64,000 bases of DNA, taken from Meghimatium bilineatum. Taxonomy: Eukaryota; Mollusca; Gastropoda; Stylommatophora; Philomycidae. The stretch spans positions 48,551,376 to 48,615,375 of the forward strand of contig CM067317.1 in assembly GCA_034231615.1 (NCBI GenBank). Reading direction: 5' to 3'. Of the stretch, positions 53,655-63,689 are shown in pieces. How positions within the stretch are numbered: position 1 is the stretch's first letter; every line of letters begins with the position of its first letter. The notes beneath the pieces were generated by a model. The model ran no database searches. It was not told the DNA's origin and saw nothing but the letters and a program-made list of their open reading frames with translations. The position numbers were made by a program, and so were the translations under genes.

Positions 53655-54325
53655 ATAAAATATAATATCCGTGATTTAATTTTCTTTCTTATTTTCTGTA
53701 TTTATACAAATTCAATTCAATTTTTACTTGCTGACAAAATATTGATGCATAAGTTATCATCTTGTAGATATTTTAATATTCTCTAATAATTCGTGAATAA
53801 AGATAATGCAAATTGAAAAGATTAAAATAGGATTATAACGAATATAGTTGTTATTTCACTATAAAACATATCACTGCGTTAAAAGAGACTTATGAAGGTG
53901 GTGACAAAATTATGATATGTCTAACTCTACGGCTCGTATGAGCAAATGAGTTAAATATTGATTACTTCTTGTAATCTAATCCAGGCAAATACATTACTAT
54001 ACTCACTCTCTCGGCCTGGTCATATACAGGATCGCAAAAATATGTATTTTAATGAAAGTATTAACGCTTTAGATAGAAATTCAGATTCCAATGTTGCTAA
54101 GCAACATTCGTATCTTTGTATCTGCAAACGAGAAGATTAGGGGGGAAAATTTGAAGAGATTAAACAAATTGAAAATAAAAGTAATAATAATTACACGGTA
54201 AGACACCATCTCTATGTGATTTAATAATTATTAATTCTGTGTCTTTCTTATTTTTTGTTTCTTGAAATAGTTCCGAGTTGTACACTAAAAATGGAAATAG
54301 TCTAGTTTTTTTTTAAATGATTGTT
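53655..54325. other. Unassigned AT-rich sequence
   Basis: No gene or array recognised. Confidence 0.4.
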
Positions 54326-54336
54326 ATTTATATTTT

Positions 54337-54615
54337 CAGGTTCATTACGGAAATATGTGCCTTCCCCCCCCCACTTTTATCCTTATTTAATTATTTCCCT
54401 TAGTTCATCAGACAACGGATGTTAATTTATTAATTTAAATATTAATTTATTTAATGTTAAGTTTAGGGTTAGTTATGTAAAACACAACTCTCCTAACCCT
54501 AACCCGAAACAATTAATATTTAATGCAATAAATAAGTATCCGTTGTCTGATGAACATAGGCAAGGGAAATAATCAGATATGAAAGGGGGGGGGGACATAT
54601 TTCTGTAAGGTACCA
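54337..54615. mobile_element. Inverted-repeat element carrying telomere-like motifs
   Basis: Left arm GGTTCATTACGGAAATATGT, a C-run, ATTATTTCCCTTAGTTCATC and AGACAACGGAT. The right arm is its reverse complement (ATCCGTTGTCTGATGAACAT ... GACATATTTCTGTAAGGTAC). Between the arms lie TTTAGGGTTAG and CCTAACCCTAACCC. A TTTATATTT-like flank occurs on both sides. Confidence 0.82.
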
Positions 54616-54974
54616 CTTTTTTATATTTCAAAGTTAGTTGATTAAGAGCATTATTACGTCATTATAGTATTTACCACTTTTTTTTATTTCGCTACTGCAG
54701 CACTCTCCATTTTGTTATCCGGACATGATATGCCAGCTTGTTTATTTATATAGGAAAATAGACATAAAGAGAAATAAGAGTTATGTGAAGAGAAAACTGC
54801 GGTAGATATATAAACAGGTGCACTTGAGGTCATGGTAACTGGATTGCCTCGGCATCCCCTATTTTTGATGGCAAAATGCTCTGATATAACCAATTTGGAC
54901 TAATTGTCCACGGTTGAAAGCAGATTACCTCGCCATAATTGGTACATTTTAGTAATCCAAAAATTGTGCTGATT

Positions 54975-55315
54975 GAGACGTGTGATTGGAGTTAGCTTGA
55001 GAGAAAAAAATCAGGAATGAAGAGCTATGGAAACAATTAGGGATCAAGTCAAAAATAAAATACATCCAGAAATAGCAATTTATTTGGTTCGGCCACATAA
55101 CCTGACAGAAAGAGCAAAGTATTATCCAAAAATACTTAACAAACGATACGAAAACAGTCGACCTATTGAATGCCCTCGTAAAAGGTGGATAGATAGTGTA
55201 TTAGAGACACTCGGAAATATAACAGCAGAAGAGGCAAATAGAAGGGCAAAAGACCGTACACTCACTCTCCCCTCAACACCGAAAGGTACATGAGGTCAGA
55301 AAGAAGAAGAAGTGC
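54975..55315 (+). pseudogene. LINE C-terminus with (AAG)n tail (FADD family)
   Basis: Close copy of 32710-33058: RVIGVSLREKN, then NLTERAKYYPKILNKRYENS, RPIECPRKRWIDSVLETLGN and DRTLTLPSTPKGT before a stop and GTCAGAAAGAAGAAGAAG. Frameshift near the start. Confidence 0.85.
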
Positions 55316-55527
55316 TCATTGAAATCTGATGAAGAAATATGACGGTTGTCTGCATGTTCTCAATCAACCAATCAAGCATGTAATAGAGTGGCGTATACGA
55401 TTATGTTTCTCCGCAACTCTCTGCCTCTTGTGTTATTAATAAGTTAAAGGGTCACTATTACCCAGATTCAAATCAAACACAGTTGTTAGACAAGAATCAG
55501 AATAAGAATATGTATCCATCTATGTTA

Positions 55528-55745
55528 GAAGACGTCGCTGGAATTACGTCGAACACGCGCTACGAATGGATACCAAAAGACTCCCCTGTCAAGCTTTGAT
55601 GTGGTCACCAAAGGGCAAGAGAAAACGAGGAAGACCAAAAGAAACTTCACGTAGAACTATTACAAGGGAGCGTTTCACCATCGGTATCAGAAGTAATGAA
55701 GATATACAGCAAATTGCAATGAAACGAGAGACATAACACTGAGAT
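55528..55745 (+). pseudogene. LINE tail, LCTLFGAEGT family
   Basis: VRRRRWNYVEHALRMDTKRL, then GKRKRGRPKETSRRTITRER and QQIAMKRET before a stop. It lacks the last 15 codons. Confidence 0.75.
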
Positions 55746-55749
55746 TAGC

Positions 55750-56438
55750 GTAAGATATTGTAGACAGAACTATGCAAACACGATGGTTAAAAATCCAGTG
55801 GCAAACCTTGCAAACGATGGAATACAGAAATAAAAGAGTCAACGAAAACAAACATATATGAAGCACACACAAAAATTATCTCCAGAGAACTGTTCTACCA
55901 CTGACGCTGTAAGACATAAAGGGGTATAAAGCGAAAAGGAAGAAAGATTGTAGACAGTTCACATAACATTGGAAACACACTGCGATTATAGTAGGATATT
56001 GTAGTGAGTTCACAAGAAAAGAAATAGGAAACTATTGTAAGAAAACACAATCACTGATCGTAAAAAGCTGTAAAGTGAGAATATTTTTCTGGATTGAAAA
56101 GAAGGAATTCTGGAAGGAATTCTGGAAGGGAGAAGCTAGAACCATAAGGAGGAACCGACGCTTTCAGGACTACATGTCATACATTTTTTTCTCACTTTGT
56201 AGCAGACATCACTATTGTATCCCGCTTAGGAGTAAAACCGTTTGAGTGTCTGATGGCAGCGAATGTCAAAAATCGGGTATGGCATGCCAGAAAAACGATT
56301 CGGAGAGAATCTAAGTTAGGGTGTATTCTGCAGGCTTCTAAATGAGATGTATCAACGGTTCCCAAACTATAAAAACATATATACATGACGATTTCAATGT
56401 GACAATTATTCTACGATCTCTATCAGGTTATCTATGAA
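55750..56438. other. Unassigned sequence
   Basis: No gene recognised; a short GAAGGAATTCTGGAAGG direct repeat lies near 56100. Confidence 0.4.
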
Positions 56439-56439
56439 G

Positions 56440-56572
56440 TCAATGTTGGTAATGTTGTGTTGGTAATGTTGTGTTGGTAATGTTGTGTTGGTAATGTTGT
56501 GTTGGTAATGTTGTTTCGGTAATGTTGTGTTGGTAATGTTGTGTTGGTAATGTTGTGTTGGTAATGTTGTGA
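56440..56572. repeat. 14-bp minisatellite (9 copies)
   Basis: Units GTGTTGGTAATGTT, one with TTTCGG. Confidence 0.96.
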
Positions 56573-56904
56573 GATTAAAACCGTTATTCAATGTTGTCCC
56601 ACATTGTATCAAAGGGGAATATAAGAACAGTACAACGTTTAATAGATTTGTATTCAAGGGTAATACTGGTCGTGAAAACGTTGAAGGGGAAGAAACAGAA
56701 GAAAACTAACAGAAGCATGGAAAGACAACATCACGGACATAACAGAACAAGATTTTGTTCTCATTAATCCTTATTGTTAAAGGTACAAATCGCTGGATGA
56801 CTATGTTGATGCATCCAATGTACTACCCCTGCGACCCTGGCGAGTTACGGAATTATATAAAAAAGGAGTATTGTGTTAGTTCTGTTTTAGTTAACCACCT
56901 GCTT

Positions 56905-57230
56905 AACAAGGTATGGCCTTGTCAGTTATCACACCTGTTTACCAAGGTATGATGTGGTCAGTTATCACACCTGCTTACCAAGGTATAATGTGGTCAGCTA
57001 TCACACCTGCTTACCAAGGTATAATGTGGTCAGCTATCACACCTGCTTCCCAAGGTATAATGTGGTCAGCAATCACACCTGCTTACCAAGGTATAATGTG
57101 GTCAGCTATCACACCTGTTTACCAAGGTATAATGTGGTCAGCTATCACACTTGTTTACCAAGGTATAATGTGGTCAGCTATCACACCTGCTTACCAAGGT
57201 ATAATTTGGTCAGCTATAATATAATAATGT
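56905..57230. repeat. 36-bp minisatellite (9 copies)
   Basis: Units around GTATAATGTGGTCAGCTATC plus ACACCTGCTTACCAAG, most containing a CACCTG E-box. Two overlapping 103-codon + frames are shadows. Confidence 0.96.
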
Positions 57231-57385
57231 CACACCTGCTGCCTGTACTGTCACAGAAAATCTGACATAGATTTCCTCAGATTGCATCTATGTAAAAGTC
57301 GCTCATAATCAGCTCAGTTTTGTTCTCTAATCGTACTAGAAACCAGAACTATATAGCGCAAATAAATTACTAATGAAATAGTCAC

Positions 57386-57660
57386 TTCTTCTTCTGCGTT
57401 CGTTCTCAAACTCCTTCAGATCAGCAGGATGTAGTCCGGAGAACGGAACGCGCAGTGTCATGGTTTACAGCATGTTTGCTATATCTGCGCCTTTCGGCAT
57501 GACCTATCCGACTTCATCATGACTTTGGGTCACTGACCCTATATGGGATGGGACAGCCAACTCTATCTCAAAACCTCCTTAGTCGCCTCGTACGACATGC
57601 ATGGAAGGTAAACAGTGTTTTTATTCTTTGCTCCCCTTTCGGGCCCGACAACACACGGAT
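57386..57660 (-). mobile_element. SINE A, full-length copy
   Basis: Left TTCTTCTTCTGCGTTCGTTC, right GGGCCCGACAACACACGGAT. Imperfect flanking repeats GAAATAGTCAC (57375-57385) and GAATTAGTTAC (57661-57671). Confidence 0.9.
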
Positions 57661-57749
57661 GAATTAGTTACTAATCCACATCGGTTGTTAAAATCAGGAA
57701 TTGGCACCTCTGTCTCATATGTAAGCCACATAATCTATTTAGATGTAAT

Positions 57750-58025
57750 ATACTCTATCTCTCACTCTTTCACATTCGCTATCACTTTCACCTTCACACT
57801 CTTCCTCTCCCATTTTCTCTCACTATCACGATGACTACATCATTCTCTGACTATTTCTCTCACTCTCCATCTTCTTTTATTATTAAACTTTCTCTCTCTC
57901 TTTACTCTTTCTTACTTTCTAACACTCTCTCACACTCTTTTTCACTCTCTTTTGCTTTCTTACTCTCGCTTACAATCACTCTTAAATTATCTCTCTCTCA
58001 CTTTCTCCTATTTTCTCTTGCTCAG
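57750..58025. repeat. Pyrimidine-rich (CTCT/CACT) low-complexity tract
   Basis: Irregular TCTCTCACTCTTTCAC-type sequence. The + frames over it are compositional. Confidence 0.85.
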
Positions 58026-58107
58026 CGTAGAATAAAACCATAATGTCACACTCTACATTCAACCTCGAACGTAAGCTCATTGTGATGACAGTAGTGAAGT
58101 CTGACAT

Positions 58108-58330
58108 TTTTCTGCGTTCGTTCTCAAACTCCTGATAATTATCAGGATGTTGTCAAGACAACGACATCCATGTCTGCGATATTTACGCCTTTCTATCCGA
58201 TACCTCCAACTTCGTCATGAGTTGTCTCTTTGGCTTTCTATTACATGTGACACGAAACCCTTCTTTATATATTCATAGAGGACAGTAACTATTCTTTAAT
58301 CTCTTTTCCGGTTCTTTCAAAATTCAGACT
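58108..58330 (-). mobile_element. SINE A, strongly diverged copy
   Basis: TTTTTCTGCGTTCGTTCTCA AACTCCTGATAATTATCAGG at the left, CGATATTTACGCCTTTCTAT in the middle; the right end is hard to follow. Confidence 0.7.
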
Positions 58331-58486
58331 TTTTAGCGATATTCCCATTAAATTGTAATGAGGACGTAGATAAGGTAATCCTGTCACCACAACCTCTTAG
58401 GTACTACAACTATCTTTTTATTCTCATTCTCTTTCATAGAAAAAGATTTATTTCTGGAATACAACTCAGACATTATGACCTCTTCA

Positions 58487-58832
58487 TGTTTAATCTATTC
58501 GACTCAAGTACAGAACAACTTCATGTCTAATCTATTCGACTCAAGTACAGAATAACTTCATGTTTAATCTATTCGACTCAAGTACAGAACAACTTCATGT
58601 TTCATCTATTCGACACAATCAAGTACAGAATAACTTCATGTCTAATCTATTCGAATCAAGTACAGAACAACTTCATGTTTAATCTATTCGACTCAATCAA
58701 GTACAGAACAACTTCATGTTTAATCTATTCGACTCAATCAAGTACAGAACAACTTCATGTTTAATCTATTCGACTCAATCAAGTACAGAACAACTTCATG
58801 TTTAATCTATTCGACTCAATCAAGTACAGAAC
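58487..58832. repeat. 37/41-bp minisatellite (about 9 copies)
   Basis: Units around CAACTTCATGTTTAATCTAT plus TCGACTCAATCAAGTACAGAA; the short form lacks one TCAA. Long units cluster at the right end. Confidence 0.95.
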
Positions 58833-59254
58833 ATCTCTTGCGAATATTGGCTAATATATATATAGCCCGCAACATTCTTAAGTTTCCAGCTATAAATACA
58901 GTATTAATGAATCGAACAGGGATTAGCTCTTTCGCAAACAGCATGTCTAGAATCCCCTGACAATGTATGACATTTATGACCTGTATTATTGTTTGTTAAT
59001 CTTTGATTATCTAGCGGACCCATGGAATCTCCAGGCTCGTTATCAATAAATAGATGCTACAGGCGTTACCATTCCATATTGTGAAGTTTGATAACGAAAA
59101 TATAACACAGAAAACAATGAAAATTACTATAAAAAACAACTATAAAACAATAGTGGGATGAAGAAATTTATGAATAGGAATTGAAAGGATGAAAATGGGG
59201 AAAAGAACTGACTTCATTGTACTAAGATTTTTCTCATTATACTCTGTCTCTCTC

Positions 59255-59425
59255 TCAACGAAAAAGCAAGCCAGATGCCGAGAGATCGTAACTAGATAGC
59301 TACAAGTGGTACTCGTCGGGGTTATACGATAAAATGTACAGTGTAAACACGGCGCCAGTGCCGGATTGGAATATGCAACATCTTGCACACAAGGCCGACT
59401 TCTTAACCACTACGCCATGGGAATC
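59255..59425 (-). mobile_element. tRNA-derived SINE (another family)
   Basis: Minus strand: TCCCATGGCGTAGTGGTTAA, with A box TGGCGTAGTGG at 59407-59417 and a B-box-like TATTCCAATCC at 59362-59372. Then GGCACTGGCGCCGTGTTTAC and a body to about 59255. Single copy here. Confidence 0.65.
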
Positions 59426-59519
59426 CGTTGTGGATAGAAGTTTCTTGATGTAGAATTGTGTGAAATTGATAATGCGATAATGCCAATGCTTGCCTTATTT
59501 CTTGTTTTCTTCATTTCCC

Positions 59520-59942
59520 CTTCAGTTCCTTGTGGAAGATAGGGTTGAATCTGATACTCTCCAACAACTTGATCAGGAACTTGAGCTCCTTGTGGAAGAT
59601 AAGGCTGAAGCTGATGCTCTCCAACAACTTGATCAGGAACTTCAGTTCCTTGTGGAAGATAGGGTTGAATCTGATACTCTCCAACAACTTGATCAGGAAC
59701 TTCAGCTCCTTGTGGAAGATAGGGTTGAAGCTGATGGTCTCCAATAACTTGATCAGGAACTTCAGTTCCTTGTGGAAGATAAGGCTGAAGCTGATGCTCT
59801 CCAACAACTTGATCAGGAACTTCAGTTCCTTGTGGAAGATAGGGTTGAAGCTGATGCTCTCCAACAACTTGATCAGGAACTTCAGTTCCTTGTGGAAGAT
59901 AAGGCTGAAGCTGATGCTCTCCAACAACTTGATCAGGAATTA
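59520..59942. repeat. 60-bp minisatellite (7 copies)
   Basis: Units around TTCAGTTCCTTGTGGAAGAT, AGGGTTGAAGCTGATGCTCT and CCAACAACTTGATCAGGAAC. The period is 3 x 20, so at least four frames stay open. The minus one (59979-59410, 189 codons) reads PDQVVGEHQLQPYLPQGTEV per unit and is the most protein-like, but nothing outside the array supports a gene. Confidence 0.95.
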
Positions 59943-60169
59943 TAGACTGTTCTCTTCGAATATGTCCACGAGATTCCAATGGATTTTGTCACCTCCTCCA
60001 CTGTTCTTCTACAAGTGTTCTTCAATTTTCAAATGTTTAACTTTGACTGTAAATTCGAATCCAGCCTGTGTTTGGTTATGTTGTCCGACCTCCTTCTAAA
60101 TGTACGTCTTATTCATCTACACTTCCTAGTGTCTACCTACGACACCTGGTGTGCTATTTCCCACAACTC

Positions 60170-60340
60170 AGGAGCTACACTCGGATTCACTAATGGTAAC
60201 ATGCAGTCATATAACATATCTTCCACAACTCAGGAGCTACACTCCGATTTACTTATTTACACCGGGATAGTAACACCTATGGGTGTGGCTGATGTACACT
60301 GATGGTAACCTGCAGTCATATAAGATAACTTTCACCGCTA
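60170..60340. repeat. Short direct duplication
   Basis: ACAACTCAGGAGCTACACTC and ATGGTAACATGCAGTCATAT both recur within about 60-110 bp. Confidence 0.7.
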
Positions 60341-60359
60341 ATCATTTTATATCACCTCA

Positions 60360-60660
60360 GGCTATCTACAGCAAACTAGACACCGCAAGCATCTATTACA
60401 AAATATCTACAGCAAACTAGACACCGCAAGCATCTATTACAAAATATCTACAGCAAACTAGACACCGCAAGCATCTATTACAAAATACCTACAGCAAACT
60501 AGACAACGCAAACATCAATTTCAAAATATCTACACTAAACTAGACAACGGAAAAATCTAATTCAAAATATCTACAGCAAACTAGACAATGCAAACATCTG
60601 TTACAAAATATCTACAACAAACTAGACAACGGAAACATCTATTATAACATATCTACAGCA
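60360..60660. repeat. 41-bp minisatellite (about 7 copies)
   Basis: Units around AAAATATCTACAGCAAACTA plus GACACCGCAAGCATCTATTAC. Diverges to the right. Confidence 0.95.
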
Positions 60661-60661
60661 T

Positions 60662-61160
60662 TTTAATGTGATTTGGTAGTAGAGTGTAGAGTGGTCAGTA
60701 CTCGATCGACGATTTTAACCTGGTCTCTTCTTGGCAGTAAAGTAGTACGCATCTATCGGATCATTTTCTGGATGTTCTAGTTGTCATATGTCACTGTAGG
60801 TGTACTTTTGAAACTTGATTATACAGATTGGTGGTATAGAGAAGCAGACAGTATAAAGTGTGTATTTAAGCATGTCGACTTTATTAAAAGATTGAAACAT
60901 ACGCTTGTAAGCTCCTCCACAGCCACCTTAATGAAAAACTGTTTGACAATGTGACAAGCTTGAGACGGACCGCCAGCTGTATAAACCGATAAATGTAATG
61001 GTATCAGCGAACGCCGAAGTTGATAAAAAATCCACATGCAAATTTGAGGGATATGCACATGTATATCTAGGATTGTGGCTGTGCGGGCTATCACCTTGTT
61101 GGATAACGTCTCAAAATAAATTTAGCTTTCCGCGCACAAAATATCGTTCTGCATAAATAA
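60662..61160. other. Unassigned sequence
   Basis: No gene recognised; the 91-codon minus frame (61094-60819) has no known motif. Confidence 0.4.
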
Positions 61161-61165
61161 AAATA

Positions 61166-61592
61166 CATGAGACTAGCTTGGAATTGAACCAGGTCCGTTC
61201 CAACTACACCGAATCAGCTTGCAACTCGAGTAAATGGATTTCCCGTACTTGGCCAACCGCATCTCCAATAAAAGATGCGGTTTTGTCAAGACATTCAAAC
61301 TGTGTACTCAAGTCACTGAGAACGTACCAATCGAGACAATGACTATTACAACAACAACGAACATCACGTACAAGTATTGAAGTATCCTCAGTAACAACAA
61401 ACATATAACATCTGTATTCGTACTACATTGGCAAACTTTTGTGTTACTGGGGATACTTCAATACTTGTACGTGATGTTCATTGTTGGTGTTGTCGTTATC
61501 TAGAGTGGTACGTTCTCAGTGACTTGAGTACACAGTTTAAATGTCTCGACAAAATAGCATCTTAGATTGGAGATGCGGTTAATCAAGTACGG
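61166..61592. mobile_element. Foldback/MITE-like element, copy 3
   Basis: Left arm GGAATTGAACCAGGTCCGTT, then GGCCAACCGCATCTCCAATA and AAGACATTCAAACTGTGTAC. The inner parts GAACATCACGTACAAGTATT and GATACTTCAATACTTGTACG face each other. Right arm ends GGAGATGCGGTTAATCAAGT; its outer terminus is missing. Confidence 0.82.
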
Positions 61593-61681
61593 ATTTTATT
61601 TTGCCGATTGTAATTATGTTCTCCAGAACTTCTTGTCTCATAAAGTTACCACAAAATAAATATTGTTTTCTTCTGATATTA

Positions 61682-62160
61682 CTCAGTTGCTTTAGAAAGA
61701 TTAATCATGGAGGGCAAAGTTCCAGGTAAGAGAACAAAAGGCAGATCAAGACTGCAATCGCCCGTGTGTTGCCAGGGCCCGGAAGGGGAGCAAAATATAG
61801 CAACACTGCTTACCTTCCATGCATGTCGTAAGATGCGACTAAGGAGGTTATGAGATGGAGTTGGCTGTCTCATCTCATATAGGGTCAGTGAACCAAAGCC
61901 ATGCTTAAGTCGGATGTGTCAGGCCGAAAGGCGCAGATATCGCAGCAGTTTTGTAAACCATGACACAACGTATTCCGTTCTCCGGACTACATCCTGATAA
62001 TCTACAGGAGTTTAAGAACGAACGAAGAAGAAGAAGACTACAATGGACACATGACATCGAACAACTTCTGAACATGACAGTGGAAGGAACTGGACAGCTT
62101 GCACAGAACCGAGATACGTACAAAGTGGCAATGAGAACAACGCTCTGCAAGGGGCACGAC
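61682..62160 (+). pseudogene. RTE-like LINE end split by SINE A
   Basis: ERLIMEGKVPGKRTKGRSRL Q before the insert (61697-61758) and RLQWTHDIEQLLNMTVEGTG QLAQNRDTYKVAMRTTLC after it (from 62035). Removing the SINE and one 11-bp duplicate restores a continuous RSRLQWTHDIEQ junction. This shows the single-copy form of the sequence that became a minisatellite at 25679. Confidence 0.88.
61759..62034 (+). mobile_element. SINE A, reference full-length copy (276 bp)
   Basis: Starts CGCCCGTGTGTTGCCAGGGC, passes GATGCGACTAAGGAGGTTAT, GGGTCAGTGAACCAAAGCCA, GTCGGATGTGTCAGGCCGAA and CGTTCTCCGGACTACATCCT, and ends GAACGAAGAAGAAG. Flanked by AAGACTGCAAT and AAGACTACAAT (61748-61758, 62034-62044; one mismatch). 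No A or B box is obvious. The common 5' end across copies argues for a SINE rather than a truncated LINE. Confidence 0.95.
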
Positions 62161-62182
62161 ACATACACACACACACACACAC

Positions 62183-62216
<34 letters not shown>
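62160..62216. repeat. (CA)n(GA)n microsatellite
   Basis: CACACACACACACACACACA then TAGAGAGAGAGAGAGAGAGA. It sits just after the RTE-like ORF remnant. Confidence 0.97.
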
Positions 62217-62219
<3 letters not shown>

Positions 62220-62254
62220 TTTTAGTAAGCAAACCCAGCCTCTAACATTTAACT

Positions 62255-62350
62255 CTTCAGCACGCCATCGTTAGTTTTTCCAGCTGTCCATGGTACTCGC
62301 ATAATTCTATATAACCACATATCTGTTGTCTTACGAAATTGATATAATCC
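62255..62350 (-). pseudogene. RTE-like LINE fragment
   Basis: Minus: QFRKTTDMWLYRIMRVPWTA GKTNDGVL, the M-W-x-Y-R-x-x-R-x-x-W-T block. Very short. Confidence 0.6.
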
Positions 62351-62351
62351 G

Positions 62352-62775
62352 CAAAATCTAGATATTGTAAGTTCCTGTAAATGGTCAATACATTTTAAGC
62401 AGCAGAAAGTATCAGCATCAGAACACTTAAATGAAGCTTAGGCGAAGATTAGGTCCGCATTTTTCGACAGTCAAGTAATCTTTCTTGAAGTCAATTACAG
62501 AAAATGGAATCCTAAAGATACCAAAAGAAAATTAAAAACATATTCTTGGATGAAAGACGCAGATATCACAGCTGATATGTAAACTAGCATCACGGCGTAT
62601 TAGGGCAGTCTGGCTCGTCACAATAATTTTACCAACGTTCGTGGGAGATGATTCTAGTTAATTGAAAGTTAACGCAGGAGAAGCATCTTACGTATCTTTA
62701 CGCAGTGCATAGTCGATATCTTCTTCAGTGCTCATTGGTATGATGATGCTTATGCATATGATAATGATGATAGAG
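62352..62775. other. Unassigned sequence
   Basis: No gene or array recognised. Confidence 0.4.
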
Positions 62776-62777
62776 AA

Positions 62778-63040
62778 AGATTATGATGAGTAATGATGAG
62801 TAATGATGAGTAATGATGAGTAATGATGAGTAATGAGTAATGAGTAATGATGAGTAATGATGAGTAATGAGTAATGATGAGTAATGATGAGTAATGAGTA
62901 ATGATGAGTAATGATGAGTAATGATGAGCAATGAGGAGTAATGATGAGTAATGATGAGTAATGAGTAATGATGAGTAATGATTAGTAATGATGAGTAATG
63001 AGTAATGAGTAATGATGAGTAATGATGAGTAATGATGAGA
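62778..63040. repeat. 10/7-bp minisatellite
   Basis: Mixture of GATGAGTAAT and GAGTAAT units, then a GATGATG-rich edge to about 63110. Minus frames rich in His/Ser are shadows. Confidence 0.96.
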
Positions 63041-63111
63041 GTATAATTGATGATGGTTATGACAATGATGATGACAGTAACGATGATGATTTTGGTGGAG
63101 GTGATGGTGAT

Positions 63112-63372
63112 GAGTCTCAAACTCCTGCAAATTAGCAGGATATTGTCTGGAGAAAGTAGTGGGCTGTAACAATGTTTACAGTTCTAACATTGCTATCTGT
63201 GCCTTTCGTCCTAACAAATCCGGCTTCAGCTTGACGTCTTTTGGTCACTTTGACCCTATATGGGATTACTAACTCCACCCCAGAGCTTGCTTCGTTGTCT
63301 CATACTACATTCATTGAAAGTAAACAATGTTGCTATTATTTGCTCCCGTTTCTGACCCTGACAACAACAGAA
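63112..63372 (-). mobile_element. SINE A, diverged copy
   Basis: TCTCAAACTCCTGCAAATTA, CTGTGCCTTTCGTCCTAACA, CCTATATGGGATTACTAACT and CTGACAACAACAG. Its tail side abuts the GAT-rich tract. Confidence 0.75.
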
Positions 63373-63418
63373 CAAGAGAGAAGGTATGAGTGTCAATGCT
63401 TCCACTCACAGATAATTT

Positions 63419-63689
63419 CTTCTTCTTCTTCTGCGTTCGTTCTCAAACTCCTGTAAATTAGCAGAATGTAGTCCGGAGAACGGAATGCGTTGTGTCATAG
63501 TTTACAGCATTGCTGCGATATCTGCGCCTTTGACAATCAGACTTCAGCATGGCTTTGGGTCACAGACCCTATATGGGATGGGACAGCCATCTCCATCCCA
63601 TAACCTCCTTAGTCGCCTTCTACGACATGCGTGGAAGGTAAACAGTGTTGCTATTTTTGCTCCCCTTTCGGGCCCCGGCAGCACACGGG
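63419..63689 (-). mobile_element. SINE A, full-length copy
   Basis: Left CTTCTTCTTCTTCTGCGTTC, right CCCGGCAGCACACGGGCG. A short ATAATTT occurs on both sides (about 63412 and 63694) as a possible target duplication. It lies 47 bp from another copy in the same orientation. Confidence 0.9.
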
